From NCBI RefSeq assembly GCF_001039355.2, contig NW_019775835.1, forward strand, positions 190,044 through 227,222: DNA of 37,179 nt. Direction: 5' to 3'. Source of the stretch: Lingula anatina (taxonomy: Eukaryota; Brachiopoda; Lingulata; Lingulida; Lingulidae). A model generated the notes under the pieces. That model was not told the DNA's origin. It did not search any database and saw nothing but the letters and a program-made list of their open reading frames with translations. Position 1 is the first letter of the stretch. Each line of letters opens with the position of its first letter. Made by a program: the position numbers and the translations under genes. Of this stretch, positions 1-10,354 are shown piece by piece.

Positions 1-3000
1 TCATTGTCTTTCCTTGCCATCATCCCGGTCCCGGCCAAAACGCAAGAAAACCCGCCCCCGGGGACTATTTCTATCTCAGGGTTGGTTCTTGAGGTATACC
101 CCGACATGTCTAGAGCAGATGCAAACGCTACATCTATCTGTAAGGGGTATACATAACTTGCAGCACATTTCTGTTTATTGGAAAGTTTATAATAAGTGTG
201 GCAGGGTGCAACCCTGTTGCAAACAAACGGAACATATATTTTTCTAACTCTTGATATCTTAATTTTTAATTTCTAGGTGTAGTGTTCCCATATCCCTGAG
301 CAAAACGATATCCCTGTTGCTGCAAACTAAAAACTAAAAGCTTACAGCAACGAGTTTGCAGTAGTTTACAAGAAAACAATTATTGCTGCTAATTCGCTGT
401 CATATTCCAGCACATTTGAAAGAAGGAATTGCAGTTTGCAGCAATATTGCTGCAAATTCGCTGCAAATTTGCAGCAGGCCTGATATTTTGCTGAGGACAA
501 TGCGGAGAAATACTGTATGTCGTAATGGGGCTTCATTTAAATGTCGCGTCGGTCTTATTTAGACCCTATCCTATTAATGATTCCCTTCTCCTTCCCTCCT
601 CTTTAGCACAGTACTTGTGTCATTTATTAAAGTCACAAACTGTAAAATAAACTGTTACACTCCATTAAATATTTCGCTCAAGGAACACCAAGAAAAATAT
701 ATGTTCTCGTTGTTTGCTACGGGTTTGAACGTGGTCCACTTGTTCCCACCAAACTAAATAACAATACATAATACTTTTTAAAACTAATATGGAATTTCAC
801 AGTATTAATGAATACTACTAATACTACCTGTATTCAATACACTAGTACTACTACTTCCCAGCACAAAGTCCATGGCCAGAAATGTGCAGCATTCACGCGA
901 TACGCGAGGGCGCAACAGTAGGGCTTCACGTGACTCAACTAACCAATCGCAGCACAAGAAGGACATCGCACACGGACTCTGTGATAAGTGCTCAGCCCAT
1001 TGTCAAGTAGTGTTAGTTCATGGTAACAAGCGTCTGACATGTGCAGAGAAGTTTATTATTATAATATATATTGTTCTTATTGTTACATTATTAAATCTAA
1101 CTCTGCATCCAAGTAGTAACTATACTGTACCAAGTCAGGTACTGATAATGTGCAGAAGTCATATATTCCAGAATAAGCCATTTCCACTAATTTATAACTT
1201 TTATTTTTGTTTAATATGTTATTCGTGAAAGAGTTCATAAAAGATTATTTTAATTTGTTAAATCGTGATCTTATTCTTTTTATATTTAAATAATTGAATA
1301 ATATGGGTAAAATTGGTCTTCCACTTCTTATTTGCATTTTTCCTTTACTACAAGATTATTTTGGAACAATTGCAGCATTAAAAATTTAAATAAATAGCAA
1401 TCTGAAAGAAGAATTTTGCATAATTATTAAATAATGATAGGAATTTTGGATTAAGAGATTAGTTAAATACTGAGTAGTGATATGGTCAGTCAATTTATGT
1501 AGAATCTGATAATATGATTGAAAATACTGATTATATTCTTGGCCTTGCACTGGGCAGTTTTACATTTGTGCCAAGTGCTCTTTTTGGACTCCATTGTACA
1601 GTGGTAAAAAATCTTCAATTGCAATGAAAGTTTTTAATCAGACTCTGTATGGTGCTGCTATCTGCTGGTGCTATCTGCAACGAATTAATTTGCCTTTGTT
1701 TCTGAGTGAATCTACCGTCTAAAATCACTATTACTGAAAATATTTGCGTTTTGCTGAGGGTAGGCTAGGCAATATACGGCAAACTTCTTAGTACGTGTGT
1801 ACAACAGAATTTTTTAAAAAATCCTAGCGATATTTGGTCAGGAGTTGCTTGAAGCATAGCACAGCGTTTATGTCTATCGGCATCAGGCCGTTAGTTTGTC
1901 AATTCTCACGAATTACCCACGAATCGCGAATCCATTCATTTTCCTATGGCAATCTAGCAACTCGTTAAAAATGCACGCATGCGCAGTGGGCTAGGCGTGA
2001 CGTTATGCAGTGCATTTCTGGGGATGCAAAGTACGGTAGCCTTTGCAATAACTGAACCTTAATTATGTCTACATAACTACATTCTAATATCGAAAATGAA
2101 CATGTTAAATATCTTACTTCGCCACTTTTCAACTTGGTCACGATATCCCCAGGGTTCTGAACATGGATGATGGTCATATTGTCCTGACCCTTGACGTCAG
2201 TCCATCTGGCTAGACACCTTTCGTCACTAGCCCAACCATCTCCTAAACCTTTAAAAAGCCAATAAATTAATCTTCTAATTCAATTTCATTCACTGTTTTA
2301 GCATGATGCGCACCTAAATGGGTGACGTTATACACTGACACTTGCTGTATGGCACGAACTCTGTTACAAGGACTTATTCAAAGAGAAATCAAACCAAGCT
2401 GCAATAATAATCTCTTCAAACAACCATTCCTGTATGCCAGTTTCTTACAACAGGAAAAAAAAAACAATTGCATTTGAAGCAATATCTTGAATTTGCCGAG
2501 TTCATCTGTTGCATGAGGCAATCAGTTTGTATGTCAGTAAGTACTGATGAAATTCTTGGTGGAAAACTTACAAGATCATAAACAACTGCCTGAATTTACT
2601 GAGTATAGTTTCTGTTTTTTGGAAAAAACATCATTGTAACTAAGTGGTTATATTTACACCGTGCGAATGGAATACTTCTATGAAAAACTGACAATATCAT
2701 GGACACAAAATTGTTCATCTCAGTTTCTGTTTAATACAGTTATAAGTATCAGAGATATAAGCCTTTGCCAATAAATGTTTTTTACCGACTTTCTTGTTAG
2801 CTAAATTTCTGGAAGGAAACGAAGCAGCGTTGCCCGTCCTCACATACAAATAGCTGAACGGGGGTTTGGTGAATGTCGAAGTGAAACTGAACACCTGAAT
2901 CCTGTCTATAGTTCTATACCAGCCGGTGCAAGCATCGTACCACCGGCCCATCAATCCTGAAATGTGATTGAAGGCAACCTCTACAATCATGTTGGTAGGC

Positions 3001-5705
3001 AATATTTACATGGGTAATGTTGATTCCAAAATATCCATAAGGTTATCTTGTTCAGACTAACTTTTTTATAATATTTTGTAATATTTTATAATATTTTGGA
3101 TTAGAATAAAGTCGTGCTATTCACTGAATTAAGACAATAGTATAAAAATTAGCAATATCTGTTTGTTTTTGTAAAACAGGCAAATATTGTTTATTTGGTG
3201 GAGTTTCACTCAAAAAAACTTTGTCAAAGTAGGCCAAAGGTTTTGTTCAAGGTCAACTTTTGATAGAGTTCGTTGAATATCTTTTGTCGCTTTTATAGCT
3301 TTCTGCGAAGGTACGACGATTGTTCTGAAGAATTTGAGAAAAAACAAATGGCGCTGTCAATGAGAAATCTAGAAAACAACCCACGTACCCTGGCCGCCGT
3401 GTGAGGGTTGACCTGGGGTGGAATCCCAGCAGTTGTTATACTTGTCCCATACTGTACGACAGTCCATACCGGCCTCCGTACACACTGTGAAATGTTTAAA
3501 AATGGTATGGTTGTATCTGATTTGGTTGTGGAGAATTTTGGGGGCGGGCAAATATGCAGAGTGCATTTGATGAGGAAAAGTAGGTCAAAGGTCAAATTTA
3601 AGGTCACATTAAGATGCCCAATATATGATTTCCTATGCTTATATTTCTGAGTTTTGGAGATGTAAGTTCTAGGAAATTTCAGAGTGCAGTAAGTCAAAGG
3701 TCAAGTTCAAGCTAGGACACATTAAGATTGTGTGCTTGCAATTTAGACCTAACATATCAACTTGAATAATTTGTCAACGAACAAATTTAACTAAGTTGTT
3801 GTATTGCAAAGTGGGCGATACAGTGTACGACTGAAATTTAATCATCGACTAAATTCCTTGAAAACTGCTATAAACCATTAGCATGTCGATAGCAATGAAA
3901 TGTTGGTTTACCCGCGTCGATTAAATCAAAATGGAAGCCTGCCAAGTAGCCAGAGGTGTCTCTGAAAATAAAAAAATCATCACAGGTAGGCCTATGTATG
4001 TGATTACAAGTTTCAGAGGTGACAATATTTGTTTCAGTTAGACCATCCTAGTCTCTATTGCTAATTTTCGAGAAACCACGCTATGTTCATGAAAATAAAT
4101 TTCTCAATATGAAACAAAGCAGTACCTAAAAACTTAATGGAACATTCTTGCACCTGTACGCCAATATAATAGGTAAAGTTTATAATTTTTGGTCCGTCTG
4201 TCAGCTTGTAGAGTCTATATCTGTCTGTCTGTCTGTCTGTTAACAACATTATGGAAAAAGTTGTGATGAATATTTCATAATCTGGAAAGGAACGGGCAAC
4301 AAAAATAACATTTTGTGATCCATTGATCAATTAATTAGTTAATTCATAACTTATGTCTATCTGTTAGAAATATCACCCGAAAAGTTTTGGAAAGATTTTC
4401 ATGAAAAAAATCAATCAGTTAAAGGTACATACGAACGGGTTCGATGGGNCTCACAGACACGACGGACAATTTACAGTGTACCCATGAGCCAGAGGACAGT
4501 GGGTTTCTCTACCGTAGATGGAAATGGAACGTGTCAAAGTCACGTGTTTAACACATGTTTAAAGGTACATACGAACCGAGCATCGGTGGAGCGTGGATTC
4601 CCAGTAACACACGTAAACCACTTCTACTAGATTCTTATATGACTCAAATAAATTCGACATGCCAAGGGATAAACTGAATAGATCACTCGATCAGCCATAA
4701 AAGACCAATAGACTGCTCCTTTCTTTAAATTTTTGGTTGTAAATTTAACCTACTTTCGTGACCTACTTTCCTGCCCCATTGACATACAGCTTAGAATGCC
4801 AGCAGAAAAATCCCTTCAAACATCATTTTCAGGTAAAATTAAACAATGCCTTTTGGTAAATCTCTTAGTTATACTACTTTAAACTATATGCTGGCATTTG
4901 GTTGGTTTTTTGTGACAAAAAATTGACTTTGTATGCATCTTTAATAAATCAATAATGAGAATTTAGTCAATCCTTTGATAAATTGATCAATAATAAATAC
5001 TAAAATGAGAACTGAATTGTGTTGACGGAGATCTGCAGTCTCCTAGCGCTTTTCTAGTTTCTGAAGTAAAACTATTGAAAAATCTTTTTTTGTTGTTCAA
5101 TATACATTCTTACCCTGTATCGGCCGTATGTATTATTTGTCCCCAAACATGTTTTTGTAAATAAATTGATTTGTGGTTTTGATTACCGTTCTAATAATTA
5201 ATTTTTAATGACTGAAATGACCCCAGTCCTCAACATTGAATGAATTTGAATTTTTTTAAAGAACACTGAAAAAATGTTTGCTTGAATTACAGAAACACTG
5301 ATCACAGTTGCCACCACATTGAATTGAGATAAACACTGAGAGTCAAAATTGCTTTTGGGGATACTGCATAAGCATAACTATTCGCTATCTGATTTTCTGA
5401 TTTGCATCGGCAGGTATTTAATTTCAACACAGAAAAGTCTACCTACAGATATTCATAAATACCAACGTCATGCCCTGTCGCGATCGTGAAGATCCGTCCT
5501 CCAGATGATGATGAGGCTGAGCTCCAAACAGAACTCCCAGTAGACGATCCTTGTCCAGAGGTGCTGCCACCTATTGTCGTTTGGTCGCCTTGGATGGTGA
5601 TGTTTGGAGTGGTCGAGGATCTCGACACTGCCACTACAGCTACAACTATAGCTACTACGGCGACAATTGCACACACTGCTACAATTATTATCAAATAACG
5701 GTTTC
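1..5705 (-). CDS. Membrane-tethered bacterial-type solute-binding protein, copy 1 (3' end outside window)
   Basis: Exons in gene order: 5447-5705, 3912-3961, 3389-3484, 2786-2956, 2118-2248, and <1-137 (cut by the window edge). All join in frame with GT-AG sites. The first exon encodes a hydrophobic helix of about 24 residues (Ile/Val/Ala) followed by a Ser/Gly-rich linker. The remaining exons encode a type II periplasmic binding-protein fold of the SBP_bac_3 kind. Its signature runs in order: GYLAGFHFDLIDA (lobe 1 start), RWYDACTGW then TIDRIQVFSF (the T-x-x-R ligand-binding loop), a G-N-A-A-S-F turn, NLANKKVG, GWASDEKCL, and KLKSGE-IDVAFASALD (return to lobe 1). The six exons have the same lengths and phases as copy B, except the linker exon (259 versus 274 bp). 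No stop or frameshift is seen. Ligand and function are unknown; an extracellular or lumenal sensor or scavenger is inferred. The N-terminal exon is uncertain. Confidence 0.82.
294..497. mobile_element. Miniature inverted-repeat element with GCTGCAAA-rich interior
   Basis: The left end (ccctgagcaaaacgat then ccctgttgctgcaaa) is an imperfect inverted match to the right end (tttgcagcaggcc then tgatattttgctgagg), over about 35 bp with small indels. The interior repeats GCTGCAAATT and its complement, so it can fold on itself. No coding sequence is seen. It lies in the intron between exons 7 and 6 of solute-binding copy 1. The rest of that intron (498-2117) shows nothing recognisable apart from AT-rich sequence. 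Confidence 0.45.
3575..3720 (+). repeat. AGGTCA-type degenerate repeats in intron
   Basis: AGGTCA half-sites recur, including AGGTCAAAGGTCA (a direct repeat with one-base spacing) near 3583 and a related AAGTCAAAGGTCAAG near 3690. A weaker cluster lies at 3219-3266. This is the recognition arrangement of HNF4 and RXR heterodimers, but short AGGTCA-rich arrays are common as degenerate repeats in marine invertebrates. It lies in the intron between exons 4 and 3 of copy 1. Confidence 0.35.
4220..4240 (+). repeat. (TCTG)n microsatellite
   Basis: About five TCTG units inside an intron of solute-binding copy 1. Confidence 0.8.
4419..4580 (+). repeat. Direct repeat flanking a single-N contig join
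   Basis: The string aaaggtacatacgaac occurs at about 4420 and again at about 4561, with weakly similar sequence after both copies (cggg-ttcgatggg and cgag-catcggtgg). A single N stands at 4449, just after the first copy. This resembles the other joins in this window, where the sequence beside the N is repeated beyond it, so part of this stretch may be assembly overlap. A short transposon copy is the alternative. Confidence 0.4.
4825..4946 (+). repeat. Dispersed repeat, copy a
   Basis: About 120 bp matching 8149-8270 in the same orientation: shared strings include tatatgctggcatttgg and gcatctttaata. A nearby AATGCCAGCA at about 4796 is the inverse of TGCTGGCATT inside the repeat, hinting at a fold-back element. 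It is intronic in copy 1. Confidence 0.5.
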
Positions 5706-5992
5706 CTGAAGGCAGAAGTAGAAAAATAACATTAATACCTGCCTTTACGAACATGTTTTGGATAACAGATACATATTTAGTGTTCACTGAACTGCATTTA
5801 CACAAATGTCATTTTATCCACGACGCCCTCCTTGTGATTAGAGGGTAAAATCGCAGAATCGGTTTCTCAAATCTCTCTTTGACCTGAACACCTAAGAACA
5901 CCGCTTTGGTGCCATTATTGAGTGCAAAGATCAATGTCAGCCATCGCTTTTAAAAGGCATAGTGCAAATTTATCGAACAATGTCAAAGTTAC

Positions 5993-6017
5993 CTCCAGGA
6001 GCAGTGCTACCTTCCAT
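5993..6017 (-). CDS. Candidate first coding exon of solute-binding copy 1
   Basis: On the minus strand an ATG at 6017 opens a 25-base reading frame (M-E-G-S-T-A-P-G plus one base) that ends at a good donor (GGAG, then gtaact). Its phase matches the next exon, which starts GA-AAC-CG at 5705 after a long pyrimidine tract, and the joined codon gives Gly before Asn-Arg and the membrane helix. The exon is only 288 bp upstream. I see no equivalent in the same place in copy B, which weakens the call. The alternative is the short ATG exon at 9585-9604. Confidence 0.4.
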
Positions 6018-6299
6018 GATTTCAAATGTCTGCCTCAAAGGTCGGTTTAGAAAATGTTATCAACTCTGAAGAAGAAAATAAAGCTAGACAGCTTGTTGCA
6101 TGAAACAATTAGGAGAAAGGACTTATTGTCGCCTTAAAATAGAACCATTTCCCTGGCGTTTGCACAACGTGATATAGGCACACTGTCTCAATAAAAGAAT
6201 TACAATATAAATTAACATGATAAACTGCAAGCTGGTTTTTATTTTATTATCTTCTTCTCCACTTCTTGATCCCTATCTCTTACTTCCGTAACATGAATA

Positions 6300-6301
<2 letters not shown>

Positions 6302-6361
<60 letters not shown>
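6302..6361 (+). repeat. (TA)n microsatellite
   Basis: An uninterrupted TA dinucleotide run of about 60 bp. Confidence 0.95.
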
Positions 6362-6363
<2 letters not shown>

Positions 6364-8148
6364 ACTTTCACGATACTGGGTAACGGCAATGGGTTATCAT
6401 ATTTGAAAGTCTGTCAAAATATTGGTATATGTTGAATTACAATGTAGGTGCTTTCATGTGAAAGGGGATGCATTTGTCTTATTACAACAATCAATTCTGT
6501 TTCCAAACATTGTTGTGTGTTTTAAATCTTTTAATTCTTAGCCGAAAATGACACTAAAATATGGCTTAAATCTGGGATACAGACATACCAATCTGCTTTG
6601 CAGCTCTCAGAATAGTATTGTCAATTTTTTGTCATCTCAGGGATCATTTACGGTTCACACAGTAGAGAAAAAAAAAAAAAAATTGCTCTTCGTCGCATTT
6701 GGATGTGTGAATAAAACGTGCTTTTGTGTATTACAAATCGTCAAATTTCGGGATTTAAACGCCTGAAATACATTCTGCTTTTCATAAAAGAACAATGTGT
6801 AAATAAATCCTGTCATCTGAACGTGCACAGATGTAATGAACCGATGCTGTTTTGTTTCCTTCAGACGCGTACGATAGCGAAACCACAGCTAGCGTGTAGT
6901 TTCGTTTCCCCATTCAGATTCGGCCCACGGACTGAGGCGTTAGTAGTGGAGATATCCTACCCTCTACCTGGACCGCAGTTATTATTGTGGACATTTTTTT
7001 TGTCAAAATGATCACAACAAAATGACTATGTCTATTTATCTAGAGACATATCTGTGAATATCTATGAAAAACCAATCTGTCGCCCTGGTAGAGGGTAGAG
7101 ATTTCCATTGTTGACGTAATGACCCGGTCACATGAATATTAAATGAGACTTATTAAATTAGCTATATCCAGCACTCACTTAAATGTGTAATTCACGAAAA
7201 ATAATTTCATGTCATCGCTGCTCAACTGCTGATTCAGGATCGCATCGTGCTTTCCCAACTACATGTATGTGAAATTAAGTGTATTCTTTCCTGATGATTT
7301 TATATCTGTTTAAGGTTACATTTACAAACTTGAATATAAAGCAAAAAAGGATGCATTATCTAAGCAGAAAACGTACTCACAAGATCGGCGCCAAATGAAA
7401 TTTTGATGCCTGTGTCCCAATGTTGTTATACAGAATCGTGGACGTGGAGATATATATTCACAATAACTCGCAAAAATAACAATTTTAGACCCAATTTCAG
7501 TTTTACTCAAATGGAAGGCTAAGTTGGTCTACAAAGCAGATCTTTTCAAGCCAAATTTGAAGGGCATAAAGATGCGCCCGTGTATACCTATGCGCAAAAT
7601 CTCTCTCTCTCCTTTGCGTGGACCTGTTGCGGTGGTGTATAAAATACGTGCCCTAAACCAGGTAGCAGCATTCCACAAACAGAATTCATAGGTGATTTAG
7701 TATATTCTATTAGGCGCGATGTAGTAAAGGGTTGGTGCGAGGTCGGTAAAAAGGTATTTAATGAAGGACGCGGTGCAAATAAGACATTTGTGCTAAGGTT
7801 ATTACTTCCCTCAATGTCCAAGGTATTTACTAGAGACAAAAAAGGGGGGGGGGGGGGACTAGAGACAAAGATGTTTTAGTATTGGTGTGCAAGAATCACG
7901 CTACGAGTAAAACTGAAGTGAAATTGGAAAGAAACAGAGGAAGATGGGTTAGATAATTATGTATAAATGTTTCACAAATCGAATATATGGAATAATAAAT
8001 TAGCACAGGAAAACATTGCAAATATATATGGGGACCTGTCGGTAGCTAAGCGTCTCCAAGCAAGGGAAGAAAAGAGGAAGGACTGAAAAGCGATCGAGGT
8101 AAAATACCTATTCAAGTACCATAAGTAGGCGTGGCAAATCATTTCAAA

Positions 8149-8270
8149 TATTTTTCGGGTAATATCAAACAATGTCTTTTGGTAATTCTCCTGGTGATAC
8201 TATTTGAAACTATATGCTGGCATTTGGTCCGTTTTTGTGGCAAAAATTGACTTCATATGCATCTTTAATA
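8149..8270 (+). repeat. Dispersed repeat, copy b
   Basis: Matches 4825-4946 with scattered differences; ends in gcatctttaata. No coding content. Confidence 0.5.
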
Positions 8271-8680
8271 ATTCAAAACCGTCATTAGTGGAGATGAGCT
8301 CTAGGGAAGGGTGCACGACGCAGTCCTTCCAGGCCAGGTGGAGTTAATTTATACATGCTAATGTTGATTTATACATGCAAATGTTTGAATATATTTTAAG
8401 AAACTTAGCACGTTAAAGAAGACTAGGAATGAAATGAGCCAGACAACGTAAAACAAGCAGCAAGCAAATTGAAGGGTAATATAAACAAAAAGGATACAAG
8501 CAGTTGTGCATCAATGACGGTAATGGAAATCAACCAAGAGACCTTTAGCGTTCAACTAAGCGAAATTTTGCGAGATATAGAAGAGAGAATGGTCAGAAAT
8601 AATAGTACCCGGTATAGTCGAGTAGCCAGAACGCTAACCCTGCAATGTTTTCTTCTGTAAACTTTTTTTTTGCTGAAATG

Positions 8681-9017
8681 CAATATGGCCGTCAATTTAT
8701 GAGAAGAAATAGAAAAACGACATGGAAATTGTAAAGCTTACTTATTAAGAGCTTTTTTGAACGTTTACCCTATCAGAAGAGCACAGCAGGACTAGTGAAT
8801 ACACTTAAGTGTGTAACTTTCGGCAAAAAAGCCAGAATGGCGGTCAAAACATATGGCAGAATGTAAAAAAGCGGCAAAATTAGTTCGTTTTTTTGCGTAT
8901 TTAGTCTTATCAAAATCATATCTCCCTTAATTATTTTTGTTCATTATGATATTTTGTTAGCCATGGGCTACTTTTGGTCGTTTTCCTATTTTTCCTCATA
9001 AATTGACGGCCATATTG
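8681..9017. mobile_element. Inverted-repeat (MITE-like) element inserted in unit 1
   Basis: The left arm (8681-8721) begins caatatggccgtcaattt and the right arm (8977-9017) ends aaattgacggccatattg. The arms match inverted over about 41 bp with few differences. The interior of about 255 bp is AT-rich and non-coding. The homologous block upstream of copy B lacks it, so it inserted after the units separated or was lost from B. No clear target-site duplication was identified. Confidence 0.7.
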
Positions 9018-9584
9018 AAAAATGCTCAATGTCTCGGAAGAAGCAGCCAAGCTAATTTTGCCTTTCTCGGCCTGAAAAATGCTTTTCAGCAAAAAAGGTT
9101 TGCAGGAAAGAACATTGCAAGGTTCGACTATTGGGCCTATAAGAGTGACGACTCTACTAGTAGACTAGCAAGTGTGGTTGCGTACAATATATGGAACCCA
9201 ACATATTTTACGTGATATCCCAAGCACGTGCGCTTACCACGAAGTTGTAATAGGTATGGAATGGGCGAAACGTTTCAGTGGTTTTATAGCTTTTGTCAAA
9301 TATTTTTACACCAAGCAATTGCAATTAACAACATCTTCTGTGATAAATTAAGTAAAATTGACTGATATCAAGACAGTTTTAGAAGTTAAAGACTATTTCA
9401 AAGCACAGTTCAAGCAGACAAATATCTCTAAGTGCAAGGTCGAGCACGTCTTTGTATCGTTACAAATATAATATCTACAAGGCATGTCATCATAGAGTAT
9501 AAAATTTATGTACATCGTAGTGACACTCATGATATCATCTTCTTCAGAGAATTAACGATCGATATTCAGAACTAAAATACTTAC

Positions 9585-9604
9585 TGGTGAATGTTTGATG
9601 CCAT
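9585..9604 (-). other. Conserved short ATG plus splice donor, upstream of copy 1
   Basis: The minus strand reads ATG-GCA-TCA-AAC-ATT-CAC-CA followed by gtaagtattt, in a good start context (aaaATGG). The same start and donor occur upstream of copy B at 23966-23987, where the exon is two bases longer and in the right phase to join its membrane exon. Here the phase (two bases over) would not join the membrane exon of copy 1 in frame. It may be an old first exon lost in this copy, or a shared non-coding stretch. Confidence 0.25.
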
Positions 9605-10212
9605 TTTCCCTACTAGGCTTCAGTCGAGTGAGCGGTTCCATTTATTTGCTACATCACCTCTTCTCGTAAAAATACAATGTTTTAGCAGGTACAAATTAGG
9701 TTTGTTTAAATTGTTTTAAAATAGAACAAGCGTAATAATAAAAACAAAAAATATGGAAATTGTAAAGCTTACTTTTTACAAGCAATATTCGTTTCACCAA
9801 GTGCTTTAGGTTTGTGAATATGATGCATAATGATAATAGAAAAAAGAAATATTTATTTACTCTGCATGTATATAGTGAGAGATATATAATGAAAGAGGAG
9901 AGGCCCATATTTGGTCCTGCTTATTTCAATTGCAGTGAATGCCCGTGCTATGCCACTGTGCACAATGATTCATTAACTTTTCGACAGTGTAGAAGAGGTG
10001 TCAAATCCGTGCAGTTGCCACCATTTTACAACTTTAGACGTCGATATCCCAGCAATGGTTTTGCAAGTAGACGCCATACGGTGGGAGGCGTTCGGTGAAA
10101 ACAACAGCGTCGCTGCGCGGCAAAAAGTTCCAGCTATGTACCTTGTTTAGTACTGAAGCGTGAAGGGCGTAGGGAGGCATGGCGCAACGTGGTCTAACTC
10201 GCGCACCCTGCA

Positions 10213-10330
10213 GGGGCGGATCCAAGATTATTGGAAGGGGGGTCCATTTCTTTTTAGGAATGACAGGTCTCTGATGCAAAACCTTGGCTTGGGGCTCGGG
10301 GCCCGCTGAAGGGCCCTAAAAATTTGGTAT
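10213..10330 (+). mobile_element. CAGGGGCGGATC-type element end, at the edge of tandem-unit homology
   Basis: The motif caggggcggatccaag begins immediately after gcgcaccctg, exactly where homology with the copy B flank (24592) stops. CAGGGGCGGATC is a terminal motif seen in many hAT-like elements; that assignment is from general knowledge. The same motif, in complementary orientation at both ends, bounds the small element at 23422-23590. The second copy at 12019 is part of the duplicated contig end. Confidence 0.45.
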
Positions 10331-10354
10331 TTTAGAGGGCAAACGGTGTCATTT

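Larger units (their letters stand above)
6018..8470. other. Upstream region of copy 1 with no gene recognised
   Basis: AT-rich sequence with short open frames only, none with family resemblance. It contains a (TA)n tract at 6302-6361, a short inverted pair around CTACCCTCTACC at about 6957 and 7086, a G-run at 7842-7858 and the dispersed repeat at 8149-8270. The homologous stretch upstream of copy B is much shorter, so most of this region is private to copy 1. Confidence 0.5.
8470..10210. repeat. Upstream block of tandem unit 1, shared with 22.97-24.59 kb
   Basis: This block is the diverged partner of about 22970-24592. Shared landmarks in order: a cgagatat-(a/g)g-agagag stretch near 8570, gatatcccaagcacgtg (9216 and 23169), gggcgaaacgtttcagtgg (9262 and 23217), the ATG-donor segment (9585 and 23966), and the 9900-10205 segment ending in gcgcaccctg. 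It shows that the duplicated unit included the gene plus at least 2-4 kb of upstream DNA. Unit 1 carries a private inverted-repeat insertion at 8681-9017. No convincing gene is seen inside. Confidence 0.7.

Noticed and set aside
10034-10279. Minus-strand open frame of 81 codons, repeated at 11840-12085
   Set aside because: Repeated only because the contig end is duplicated; runs through the CAGGGGCGGATC element; no family resemblance or splice support.
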